A stretch of 6,922 nucleotides of DNA from Actinomycetes bacterium (GTDB lineage Bacteria > Actinomycetota > Acidimicrobiia > Acidimicrobiales > Palsa-688). A program made the position numbers and the translations under genes. The notes under the pieces were generated by a model that was given only the letters and a program-made list of their open reading frames with translations, was not told the DNA's origin and made no database searches. Position 1 is the stretch's first letter, and every line of letters starts with the position of its first letter. Below are positions 1 to 4,706 of this stretch, piece by piece. The DNA is taken from contig JAKAQB010000128.1 of assembly GCA_021811865.1 (NCBI GenBank), positions 1-6,922 of the forward strand, read 5' to 3'.

Positions 1-103
1 CACCGTTGCGGGCGTCAGGGCCCGGGAGCCTCCCCCCAGGGTCGCCGTCTCACATCAGTCCTCACAGGACAAGCACCGCTAGCGATCCCCGGGGGTCGGT
101 CCC
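1..103. other. upstream stretch without a recognisable gene
   Basis: I see no conserved gene here. All three forward frames are open from the window edge until TAG at 80-82, TGA at 105-107 and TAG at 109-111. One of them could be the C-terminus of an upstream gene, but none resembles the end of HisA or HisH, which often precede hisF. The near-palindrome around 85-98 (GATCCCCGGGGGTC) has no following T-run, so it is not a convincing terminator. No clear promoter was found. Confidence 0.4.
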
Positions 104-220
104 ATGAGTAGTGGTACACCCATCAGCACCGGGGCTCCTGGATGGCGGCAATCGACTTGGGGGCTGCTCCTTGCCGGTGAACCCCCAGGCCCGCCGGAGC
201 AGGACGAGGGGATGGCGTGA
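104..220 (+). CDS. possible 38-codon ORF coupled to hisF
   Basis: An ATG at 104 opens a 38-residue frame whose TGA (218-220) overlaps the GTG start of hisF in the string GGCGTGA. The ATG itself overlaps a TGA (105-107) that closes another frame open from the window edge. The peptide begins [13 protein letters not shown] and ends PPEQDEGMA. It has no recognised domain, no signal peptide, and no run of His codons of the kind seen in his attenuator leaders. A GGGGGT string at 91-96 is a weak ribosome-binding candidate. The only support is positional: the hisF-peptidase and hisI-trpE junctions also contain a tiny ORF ending on the next gene's GTGA. It could be a coupling ORF, or simply chance openness in GC-rich DNA. 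Confidence 0.25.
   Translation: MSSGTPISTGAPGWRQSTWGLLLAGEPPGPPEQDEGMA
201..209 (+). promoter_or_regulatory. ribosome-binding site of hisF
   Basis: AGGACGAGG lies 7 nt before the GTG at 217 and supports that start. It is the clearest Shine-Dalgarno-like sequence in front of any gene in this window, and it lies inside the possible upstream 38-codon ORF. Confidence 0.55.
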
Positions 221-987
221 GAGCCGTCCGCGTCATTCCCTGCCTCGACGTCGACGCCGGCCGCGTGGTCAAAGGGGTCCGGTTCCAGGGGCTCCGGGAT
301 GCCGGCGACCCCGTAGAGCTCGCGGCGCGCTATGACCGCGAGGGTGCCGACGAGCTGGTGTTCTACGACATCACGGCCTCCGCCCAGGCCCGCGACACCC
401 TCTACGAGGTCGTCGCCCGCACCGCCGAGGAGGTGTTCATCCCACTGACGGTCGGCGGCGGCGTGCGGAGCCTCGACGACGCCCGCCGCCTGCTCCGGCT
501 CGGTGCCGACAAGGTGAGCGTCAACAGCGCCGCCGTCCAACGCCCGCAGCTGGTGGCCGAGATCGCCGACACCTTCGGGGCGCAGTGCACCGTGCTCGGC
601 GTCGACGTGCGCCGACGCCCCGACGGCGCCGCATTCGAGGTCCACACCCACGGCGGTCGCCGGCCCACCGGGCTTGACGTCCTGGCGTGGGTCGAGGCGT
701 GCGAACGGCGGGGAGCCGGCGAGGTCGTCGTCAACTCGATGGACCGCGACGGCACCCGCGACGGCTACGACCTGGAGCTGACCCGCACGGTGGCCGACCG
801 CGTCGGTATCCCGGTTGTCGCCAGCGGGGGCGTGGGGTGCCTGGACGACCTCGTCGCCGGAGCCTTGGACGGCGGTGCCGATGCCGTCCTCGCGGCTTCG
901 ATCTTCCACTTCGGGGAGGCCACCGTGGCCGAGGCCAAGACCAGGCTGGCGGCGGCCGGCGTGACTGTCCGGCCGGTGCCGGCGTGA
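217..987 (+). CDS. hisF: imidazole glycerol phosphate synthase, cyclase subunit HisF
   Basis: The 256-residue product is full length for HisF. With the glutaminase HisH, HisF uses ammonia to convert PRFAR to imidazole glycerol phosphate and AICAR, the fifth step of cytoplasmic histidine synthesis. The (beta/alpha)8-barrel signatures are all visible: RVIPCLDVD at 5-13 with catalytic Asp11, YDITAS at 50-55, VGGGVRS at 79-85, KVSVNS at 99-104, GVDVRRR at 128-134 with catalytic Asp130, [13 protein letters not shown] at 173-185 and ASGGVG at 202-207. AASIFHFGE at 226-234 is the last phosphate-binding strand. The GTG start is preceded by AGGACGAGG (201-209), a good ribosome-binding site 7 nt upstream, and the protein then begins with the family's usual [11 protein letters not shown]. 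HisH and HisA are not in the window. The TGA at 985-987 overlaps a GTG that opens a 20-codon ORF leading to the next gene. Confidence 0.98.
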   Translation: MRAVRVIPCLDVDAGRVVKGVRFQGLRDAGDPVELAARYDREGADELVFYDITASAQARDTLYEVVARTAEEVFIPLTVGGGVRSLDDARRLLRLGADKVSVNSAAVQRPQLVAEIADTFGAQCTVLGVDVRRRPDGAAFEVHTHGGRRPTGLDVLAWVEACERRGAGEVVVNSMDRDGTRDGYDLELTRTVADRVGIPVVASGGVGCLDDLVAGALDGGADAVLAASIFHFGEATVAEAKTRLAAAGVTVRPVPA

Positions 988-1046
988 CCCGTCTGGCCGG
1001 CGCAGGCGTGAACCGGGGCGCAGGCGTGATCGGGGCGCCGGCGTGA
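984..1046 (+). CDS. possible 20-codon bridging ORF between hisF and the peptidase gene
   Basis: The hisF stop TGA (985-987) overlaps a GTG at 984. That GTG opens a frame of 20 codons, with the peptide containing [15 protein letters not shown], which ends at TGA 1044-1046. This TGA in turn overlaps the GTG at 1043 proposed as the peptidase start. The ORF therefore bridges the two genes with a 4-nt GTGA overlap at each end, as expected if ribosomes pass along by termination and reinitiation. GTG codons at 1008 and 1026 are in the same frame. The ORF is largely made of a 17-18 bp repeat. No domain is recognised and no evidence shows that the peptide is functional; it may only maintain translational coupling, or be chance. 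Confidence 0.3.
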   Translation: MTRLAGAGVNRGAGVIGAPA

Positions 1047-1050
1047 TCGC
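999..1050 (+). repeat. imperfect 17-18 bp tandem repeat at the hisF-peptidase junction
   Basis: Three consecutive units begin at 999, 1017 and 1034: GGCGCAGGCGTGAACCGG, GGCGCAGGCGTGATCGG and GGCGCCGGCGTGATCG. Each contains GGCGTGA, the stop/start overlap string. Related GCCGGCGTGA strings also occur at 955-964 and 978-987 inside and at the end of hisF. The first unit step is 18 bp and the second 17 bp, so the last step changes frame and creates the stop that overlaps the peptidase GTG. This looks like local duplication of a stop/start junction. Confidence 0.7.
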
Positions 1051-2146
1051 CGGGCGGGTGGGGATGGCGGGCCGGCACAACGATCTCACCGACGTGGCCG
1101 GTGTCCGCGTCGGCCACTACCAGCGGGTGGGGGAGGGCTGGTTCACCGGGACCACCGTCGTGGCGTTGCCGCCGGGGGCGGTCGGTGGGGTCGACGTCCG
1201 CGGGGGAGGGCCTTGTACCCGCGAGACGGACGCCCTCGCTCCCGGGACGCTCGTCGAAGTCGTGCACGCCGTCTGCCTCTCGGGCGGCAGCGTCTACGGC
1301 CTGGCGGCGGCAACCGGGGTCACGGACTGGCTGGGAGAGCGCGGCATCGGTCTACCGGTCGGCCTGAACGCGGGCGAGGTGGCGCCGATCGTGGCTGCCG
1401 CCGGTCTCTACGACCTCCGGCCCGGGGCGTTCGACTGCCGCCCCGACGCCGCCTTCGGGCGGTCCGCCGCCGAGGCGGCTGCCCGGCCGGGTGGGTTCGG
1501 GCCGGTGGCACTCGGGAGCGTCGGGGCGGGGGCGGGTGCACGGGCCGGTGGGCTGAAGGGAGGGATCGGCTCGGCGAGCGTGGTGCTTGAAGGCGACGTC
1601 ACGGTCGCTGCGCTCGTCGTCGTCAACTCCGCCGGCAGCCCCGTCGATCCTGCCACCGGCGAACTGCGGGCCGCGTCGTTCCTGCTGCCCGGCGACATCA
1701 GCGGCCTCGGAGACCTTCGCCGGCCGCAGGCGTCGGATGTCGCCGGCGCCGCGGCGCGCCTCTCCGGGGTGTCACCTCGGGTCGGCAACACGGTGCTGGT
1801 GGTCGTCGCAACCGACGCTGAGGTCTCGCAGCCCCAATGCACGCGCCTGGCCATGGCCGCCCACGACGGCCTCGCGCGCGCCGTGCACCCGGCCCACGGA
1901 CTGACCGACGGTGACGTCGTGTTCGCCGTCGCCACCCGTTCCAGGCCGCTGGCGTCGCCCCCGCCGGCACCCTCGCTCCTCCACGGCGCCGGCACCGCCC
2001 ACCCGGCTGCCCTGGGCGGGCTGATGGCCGCGGGGGCTGACGCGGTGGCACGGGCGGTGGTGCGGGCGGTCCTCTTTGCCGAGGCGGTCAACGGCGTTCC
2101 CACCTACCGCGACCTCTACCCGAGTGCCCTCACTTCGGTGCATTGA
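1043..2146 (+). CDS. P1-family (S58, DmpA/NylC-like) self-cleaving aminopeptidase or amidohydrolase
   Basis: This 367-residue protein belongs to the P1/DmpA family: Ntn-type hydrolases that cut themselves to free an N-terminal Thr or Ser nucleophile, then act on amino-terminal residues, beta-peptides or nylon-type amides. Family signatures in order are NDLTDVAGVRVGH (13-25), TGTTVV (35-40), RGGGPCTRETD (53-63), LSGGSVYGLAAATGV (79-93), GLKGGIGSAS (170-179) and VVVNSAG (192-198). GNTVLVVVATDA follows at 248-259, so cleavage is predicted between Asn249 and Thr250. AHDGLARAVHPAHGLTDGD lies at 273-291. The substrate cannot be read from sequence. The start is uncertain: GTG 1043 overlaps an upstream TGA and suggests coupling, whereas ATG 1064 would give MAGRHNDLTDVAGV, also a natural beginning, with GGGTGGGG just upstream. 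No signal peptide is seen, so it is probably cytoplasmic. It has no obvious role in histidine synthesis. Confidence 0.93.
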   Translation: MIAGRVGMAGRHNDLTDVAGVRVGHYQRVGEGWFTGTTVVALPPGAVGGVDVRGGGPCTRETDALAPGTLVEVVHAVCLSGGSVYGLAAATGVTDWLGERGIGLPVGLNAGEVAPIVAAAGLYDLRPGAFDCRPDAAFGRSAAEAAARPGGFGPVALGSVGAGAGARAGGLKGGIGSASVVLEGDVTVAALVVVNSAGSPVDPATGELRAASFLLPGDISGLGDLRRPQASDVAGAAARLSGVSPRVGNTVLVVVATDAEVSQPQCTRLAMAAHDGLARAVHPAHGLTDGDVVFAVATRSRPLASPPPAPSLLHGAGTAHPAALGGLMAAGADAVARAVVRAVLFAEAVNGVPTYRDLYPSALTSVH

Positions 2147-2245
2147 GCGCGCCTCGGGGATTTTGGGCCCGCTTTCTGACCGCTGTGCACCGAGCTGGCG
2201 GCTGCGCGCCGGGAAGGCAAACGACAGGTAGCCCCCGGCGCCGAC
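2147..2245. other. intergenic region after the peptidase gene
   Basis: No gene is seen here. A GGGCCC palindrome sits near 2166-2171 after a TTTT run, and a short GGCG...CGCC hairpin is possible at 2197-2210. Neither is followed by a T-run, so no intrinsic terminator can be called. The right end leads into the candidate promoter of the GroES-like gene. Confidence 0.4.
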
Positions 2246-2251
2246 TACCGT
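2221..2251 (+). promoter_or_regulatory. candidate promoter for a leaderless groES-like transcript
   Basis: A TANNNT hexamer, TACCGT (2246-2251), ends 7 nt before the ATG at 2259, which is the distance expected if transcription begins at the A of the start codon. ACGACA (2221-2226) matches the TTGACA -35 consensus at four of six positions but with a long 19-nt spacer. No Shine-Dalgarno at normal distance is present: the only purine string, AGGG, abuts the ATG. Confidence 0.45.
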
Positions 2252-2258
2252 CGCAGGG

Positions 2259-2582
2259 ATGGTGGAGAGCCCCAAGCAGGCGATCCAGATGCTCGCTGAC
2301 CGGGTGCTCGTGCAGATCCCTCGTGGCGAGGGCGAGCGCAAGTCCCGTGCCGGCATCCTGATCCCTGCCACCGCCCAGGTCGCCCGCCGGCTGACGTGGG
2401 CGGAGGTGGTAGCCGTGGGGCCCCACGTGCGTGCCGTCAAGGCCGCCGACCAGGTGCTGTTCAACCCTGAGGATCGATTCGAGGTTGAGGTCCAGGGAGA
2501 GGACTACCTGATCCTCCGCGAGCGCGACATCCACGCCGTGGCATCCGAGCGTGTCGCCGACGGCACCGGCCTGTACCTGTAG
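2259..2582 (+). CDS. GroES-like co-chaperonin family protein, short form
   Basis: The 107-residue protein has the GroES fold signature. ADRVLVQI (13-20) begins the barrel. ERKSRAGILIPATAQ (26-40) corresponds to the mobile loop, with ILI replacing the usual hydrophobic IVL GroEL-contact tripeptide. VVAVGP (50-55), DQVLFNPED (64-72) and EDYLILRERDIHAV (81-94) complete the fold. Only about eight residues separate VVAVGP from DQVLFN, whereas canonical GroES has a longer stretch that forms the roof hairpin, so the dome roof seems absent. The tail ends TGLYL, which I recall from a second, actinobacterial group of GroES-like proteins. No groEL lies beside it, unlike a standard groESL operon. It may be a specialised co-chaperonin or no longer bind GroEL. 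ATG 2259 is chosen from the upstream TACCGT; ATG 2289 (MLADRVLV) is the alternative. It is probably transcribed on its own. Confidence 0.88.
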   Translation: MVESPKQAIQMLADRVLVQIPRGEGERKSRAGILIPATAQVARRLTWAEVVAVGPHVRAVKAADQVLFNPEDRFEVEVQGEDYLILRERDIHAVASERVADGTGLYL

Positions 2583-2636
2583 GAGCCGCCGGCTGCCCGA
2601 CCCGCCGGCGCCGGTGCTGCAGCTCTGGGGAACGTG

Positions 2637-2665
2637 CTGGAACGGGGTGTGGAAGCCCGTAACCT
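2637..2665 (+). promoter_or_regulatory. candidate promoter for a leaderless hisI transcript
   Basis: TAACCT (2660-2665) matches TANNNT and ends 6 nt before the hisI ATG at 2672. A weak -35 candidate, CTGGAA (2637-2642), lies 17 nt upstream. The 6 nt between hexamer and ATG are GGCGGC, too close for a Shine-Dalgarno site, so a transcript beginning at or near the ATG is the simplest reading. Confidence 0.45.
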
Positions 2666-2671
2666 GGCGGC

Positions 2672-3064
2672 ATGCCGCCCGCCGCCACCAGCATCGCCTG
2701 GACTCCTGAGCAGCTCGCCGACGTGCGCTGGAACGCCGACGGCCTGGTGCCGGTCATCGTCCAGGAGCAGGGAACCGGCGCCGTCTTGATGCTGGCGTGG
2801 AGCAACGTCGAGACGCTGCGCGAGACGCTCGACACCGGACGGGTCGTGCTCTGGTCGAGGAGCCGCCAGGGGCGCTGGCGGAAGGGGGACACCTCCGGGG
2901 ACCGGCAGTGGGTGCGCGAGGCCTACTACGACTGCGACGGTGACACCCTCCTGCTGGTCGTCGAACAGGAGGGTGCAGGTGCCTGCCACACTGGTGCCCG
3001 GTCCTGCTTCAGCCGGGCCTTCGGCGCCGGCGCCGGCGCCGGCGACGCTGGCAAGCCGGCGTGA
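2672..3064 (+). CDS. hisI: phosphoribosyl-AMP cyclohydrolase HisI
   Basis: The 130-residue protein is a stand-alone cyclohydrolase without the HisE domain fused to it in enterobacteria. It opens the adenine ring of PR-AMP to give ProFAR, the third step of histidine synthesis, in the cytoplasm. Signatures are VLMLAWSNVETL (38-49), LWSRSRQGRWRKGDTSG (60-76), YDCDGDTLLL (86-95) and ACHTGARSCF (104-113). Metal ligands expected for the family are present: Asp87, Asp89 and Asp91 for magnesium, and Cys88, Cys105 and Cys112 for zinc. After the last conserved Cys the chain ends in a Gly/Ala-rich tail (GAGAGAGDAGKPA, 118-130) encoded by a GGCGCC repeat, probably disordered. The ATG follows a TAACCT hexamer. 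The TGA (3062-3064) overlaps a GTG that opens a repeat-encoded 40-codon ORF running to trpE. Confidence 0.97.
   Translation: MPPAATSIAWTPEQLADVRWNADGLVPVIVQEQGTGAVLMLAWSNVETLRETLDTGRVVLWSRSRQGRWRKGDTSGDRQWVREAYYDCDGDTLLLVVEQEGAGACHTGARSCFSRAFGAGAGAGDAGKPA
3023..3044 (+). repeat. GGCGCC hexamer repeat in the 3' end of hisI
   Basis: Three perfect GGCGCC units (3023-3040) followed by GGCG encode the Gly-Ala run of the HisI tail. Hexamer steps keep the reading frame. It adjoins the larger tandem-repeat block that starts about 25 bp downstream, so the whole hisI 3' end looks prone to replication slippage. Confidence 0.75.
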
Positions 3065-3068
3065 TCCG
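3056..3068 (+). repeat. 13-bp direct repeat at the hisI stop (copy 1)
   Basis: CCGGCGTGATCCG spans the hisI stop/bridging-ORF start overlap. An identical copy at 3175-3187 spans the bridging-ORF stop/trpE start overlap, 119 bp downstream. Similarity continues past the repeat (TCCCGAC against CCCGACC), which suggests that the trpE start region was duplicated and the 21-bp array grew between the copies. Confidence 0.75.
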
Positions 3069-3183
3069 TCCCGACGCCGGCCCGCTCCGCCCCGACGCCG
3101 GCCCGCTCCGCCCCGACACCGGCCCGCTCCGCCCCGACGCCGGCCCGCTCCGCCCTGCCGGCCGCTCCGCCCCGCCGGCGTGA
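3061..3183 (+). CDS. possible 40-codon bridging ORF between hisI and trpE, heptapeptide repeat
   Basis: The hisI stop TGA overlaps a GTG at 3061 that opens a 40-codon frame. This frame ends at TGA 3181-3183, which overlaps the trpE GTG at 3180. The ORF thus joins both genes through 4-nt GTGA overlaps, the same design as the 20-codon ORF after hisF. The peptide is MIRPDAGPL followed by three more copies of the heptapeptide RPDAGPL (one with Thr for Ala), then a short Pro-rich end. The first residues, MIRPD, resemble the first residues of TrpE, MIRPT. No domain is recognised. Its likely role, if any, is to keep ribosomes translating from hisI into trpE; expression is not shown. Confidence 0.35.
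   Translation: MIRPDAGPLRPDAGPLRPDTGPLRPDAGPLRPAGRSAPPA
3067..3150 (+). repeat. 21-bp tandem repeat, four copies, between hisI and trpE
   Basis: Four consecutive 21-bp units start at 3067, 3088, 3109 and 3130. Their core is CCCGACGCCGGCCCGCTC, and the only differences are one T/C change at the third base of unit 1 and one G-to-A change in unit 3. A degenerate fifth unit of 17 bp (3151-3167) follows. The unit length is a multiple of three, so copy-number change would not alter the reading frame of the bridging ORF. Units abut without spacers, which excludes a CRISPR array. Confidence 0.9.
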
Positions 3184-3187
3184 TCCG
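3175..3187 (+). repeat. 13-bp direct repeat at the trpE start (copy 2)
   Basis: This is the second identical copy of CCGGCGTGATCCG. It contains the TGA that ends the bridging ORF and the GTG start of trpE. See copy 1 at 3056-3068. Confidence 0.75.
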
Positions 3188-4706
3188 CCCGACCCGCGAC
3201 GAGTTCGTCGCCCTCGCCGGCGGCTGGACGGTCGTCCCCGTCTGGCGGGAGGTGCTCGCCGACCTGACGACGCCGGTTGCTGCGTTCGCGCGCCTCGCCG
3301 CCAGCGACCACCGCGCGTTCTTGCTCGAGTCTGTCGAGCACGCCGGCCCATGGGGGCGCTGGTCGTTCATCGGCCTGCAGCCGAGCGCCACGCTGATCGC
3401 CCGGGGCGGCCGCCTGGAGGTGGAGGGGGACCTACCCGCCGGGGTGCGCACCGACCAGGGGGTCCTCGCCGCCGTCCGGGCCCTCCTCGACCGGCTCCGC
3501 TCGCCGGCGCTCGAAGGCCTGCCTCCCTTCCACGGCGGGCTCGTCGGCTACCTCGGCTACGACGTGGTCCGCGAGGTGGAGCGGCTGCCCGACGCCCCGG
3601 CCGACGAGGGCGGGTTCCCCGACGCCATCCTCTCGGTGGTCGGCCAAGTCGTCGCCTACGACTCGTGGCGGCAGCGGGCGACGCTCGTCGATGCCGTGCG
3701 GGTGCCGCCGGGCACCACCGCCGCCGGGGCCGGGGCGCTCTACGACGCGGCCGCCGCACGCCTCGACCACCTGGCGGCCGCAGGCGCGCACCCCGCCCTG
3801 GAGCCCCTCGTCGAACCCCCCGAGGGCGACGGAGAGCTGCCCGCCCACCGCCGGCGCACGACGCCGGAGGGCTACGCCCGGGCGGTGGCCGCCGCCAAGG
3901 AGCACATCTTGGCCGGCGACGTGTTCCAGGTGGTGCTGTCGCAGCGCTTCGAGCTCGACCTCGACGCCGAGCCGTTCGACCTGTACCGGTCGCTCCGCCA
4001 AATCAACCCGAGCCCATCCATGTACTTCCTGCGCCACCCCGAGGTGTGCCTGGTGGGGTCGTCACCCGAGCCGCTCGTGCAGCTTCGCCAAGGTCGGGTC
4101 GTGTCGCGGCCGATCGCCGGCACCCGCCGCCGGGGGCGCACCGACGACCACGACCGTCGCCTGGCCGCCGAGCTCATCGAGCACCCGAAGGAGCGGGCCG
4201 AACACGTCATGCTCGTCGATCTCGCCCGCAACGACGTCGGCCGGGTGGTGGAGTATGGGACGGAGACCGTGGACGAGCTGATGACCTTGGAGCGCTACAG
4301 CCACGTGATGCACATGACCTCGCAGGTATCGGGCCGCCTGCGCGCCGGGCTGGGCCCGGTGGACGTGCTGGCGGCGACACTGCCGGCCGGCACCGTCTCG
4401 GGGGCGCCCAAGGTGCGGGCGATGCAGCTGATCGACGAGCTCGAGCCGGCCAAGCGGGGGCCATACGCCGGGGTCGTCGGCTACTTCGACTTCTCCGGGA
4501 ACCTCGACACCGCCATAGCGATCCGGACGATGGTTGTGGCGCCCGACGGCACGGCAAGCGTGCAGGCGGGGGCGGGCATCGTGGCCGACAGCGACCCGGC
4601 CGACGAGGACCTCGAGTGCCGCAACAAGGCGGCCGCCCTGCTGGCGGCGGTTCCCGGGGCCCGGCGCATCACGGCGGCGCGCGGCCAGGCGGTGGCCCGT
4701 GCCTGA
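3180..4706 (+). CDS. trpE: anthranilate synthase component I TrpE
   Basis: The 508-residue protein converts chorismate to anthranilate, using ammonia from the glutaminase TrpG (not in this window), as the first committed step of tryptophan synthesis. The N-terminal domain has VVPVWREVLADL (18-29) and the LLES motif (48-51), the region that binds inhibitory tryptophan in characterised enzymes. GRWSFIG follows at 59-65. The chorismate-binding domain shows NPSPSMYFLR (276-285), GSSPEPLV (293-300), PIAGTRRRGR (311-320), LVDLARNDVGRV (345-356), GTVSGAPKVRAMQLIDELEP (404-423), GYFDFSGNLDTAIAIRT (434-450) and AGAGIVADSDP (463-473). These favour TrpE over the folate enzyme PabB. GTG 3180 yields MIRPTRDEFVALA, the normal beginning. 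The frame is open further upstream only through the GC-rich repeat. No Shine-Dalgarno precedes it, consistent with coupling to the bridging ORF. It overlaps the next gene by 8 nt. Confidence 0.97.
   Translation: MIRPTRDEFVALAGGWTVVPVWREVLADLTTPVAAFARLAASDHRAFLLESVEHAGPWGRWSFIGLQPSATLIARGGRLEVEGDLPAGVRTDQGVLAAVRALLDRLRSPALEGLPPFHGGLVGYLGYDVVREVERLPDAPADEGGFPDAILSVVGQVVAYDSWRQRATLVDAVRVPPGTTAAGAGALYDAAAARLDHLAAAGAHPALEPLVEPPEGDGELPAHRRRTTPEGYARAVAAAKEHILAGDVFQVVLSQRFELDLDAEPFDLYRSLRQINPSPSMYFLRHPEVCLVGSSPEPLVQLRQGRVVSRPIAGTRRRGRTDDHDRRLAAELIEHPKERAEHVMLVDLARNDVGRVVEYGTETVDELMTLERYSHVMHMTSQVSGRLRAGLGPVDVLAATLPAGTVSGAPKVRAMQLIDELEPAKRGPYAGVVGYFDFSGNLDTAIAIRTMVVAPDGTASVQAGAGIVADSDPADEDLECRNKAAALLAAVPGARRITAARGQAVARA

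Noticed and set aside
104..220. Histidine attenuator leader peptide
   Set aside because: The 38-codon frame has no His codons, and no terminator/antiterminator pair was seen before hisF.
79..1089. 336-codon open frame on the minus strand across hisF
   Set aside because: It lies opposite an unmistakable hisF, has low-complexity composition and no recognisable motif; minus-strand openness is expected at this G+C.
2583..2625. Intrinsic terminator after the groES-like gene
   Set aside because: GCCGGC copies at 2588-2593 and 2604-2609 could pair, but GCCGGC is self-complementary and abundant here, and no T-run follows.
3067..3167. CRISPR-like array
   Set aside because: The 21-bp units abut directly without spacers and are in coding frame; this is a tandem repeat.
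2940..3179. N-terminal extension of TrpE upstream of GTG 3180
   Set aside because: The frame is open only because it crosses hisI and the 21-bp repeat out of frame, giving RRRPAPP-type sequence; TrpE conservation starts at MIRPTRDEF.
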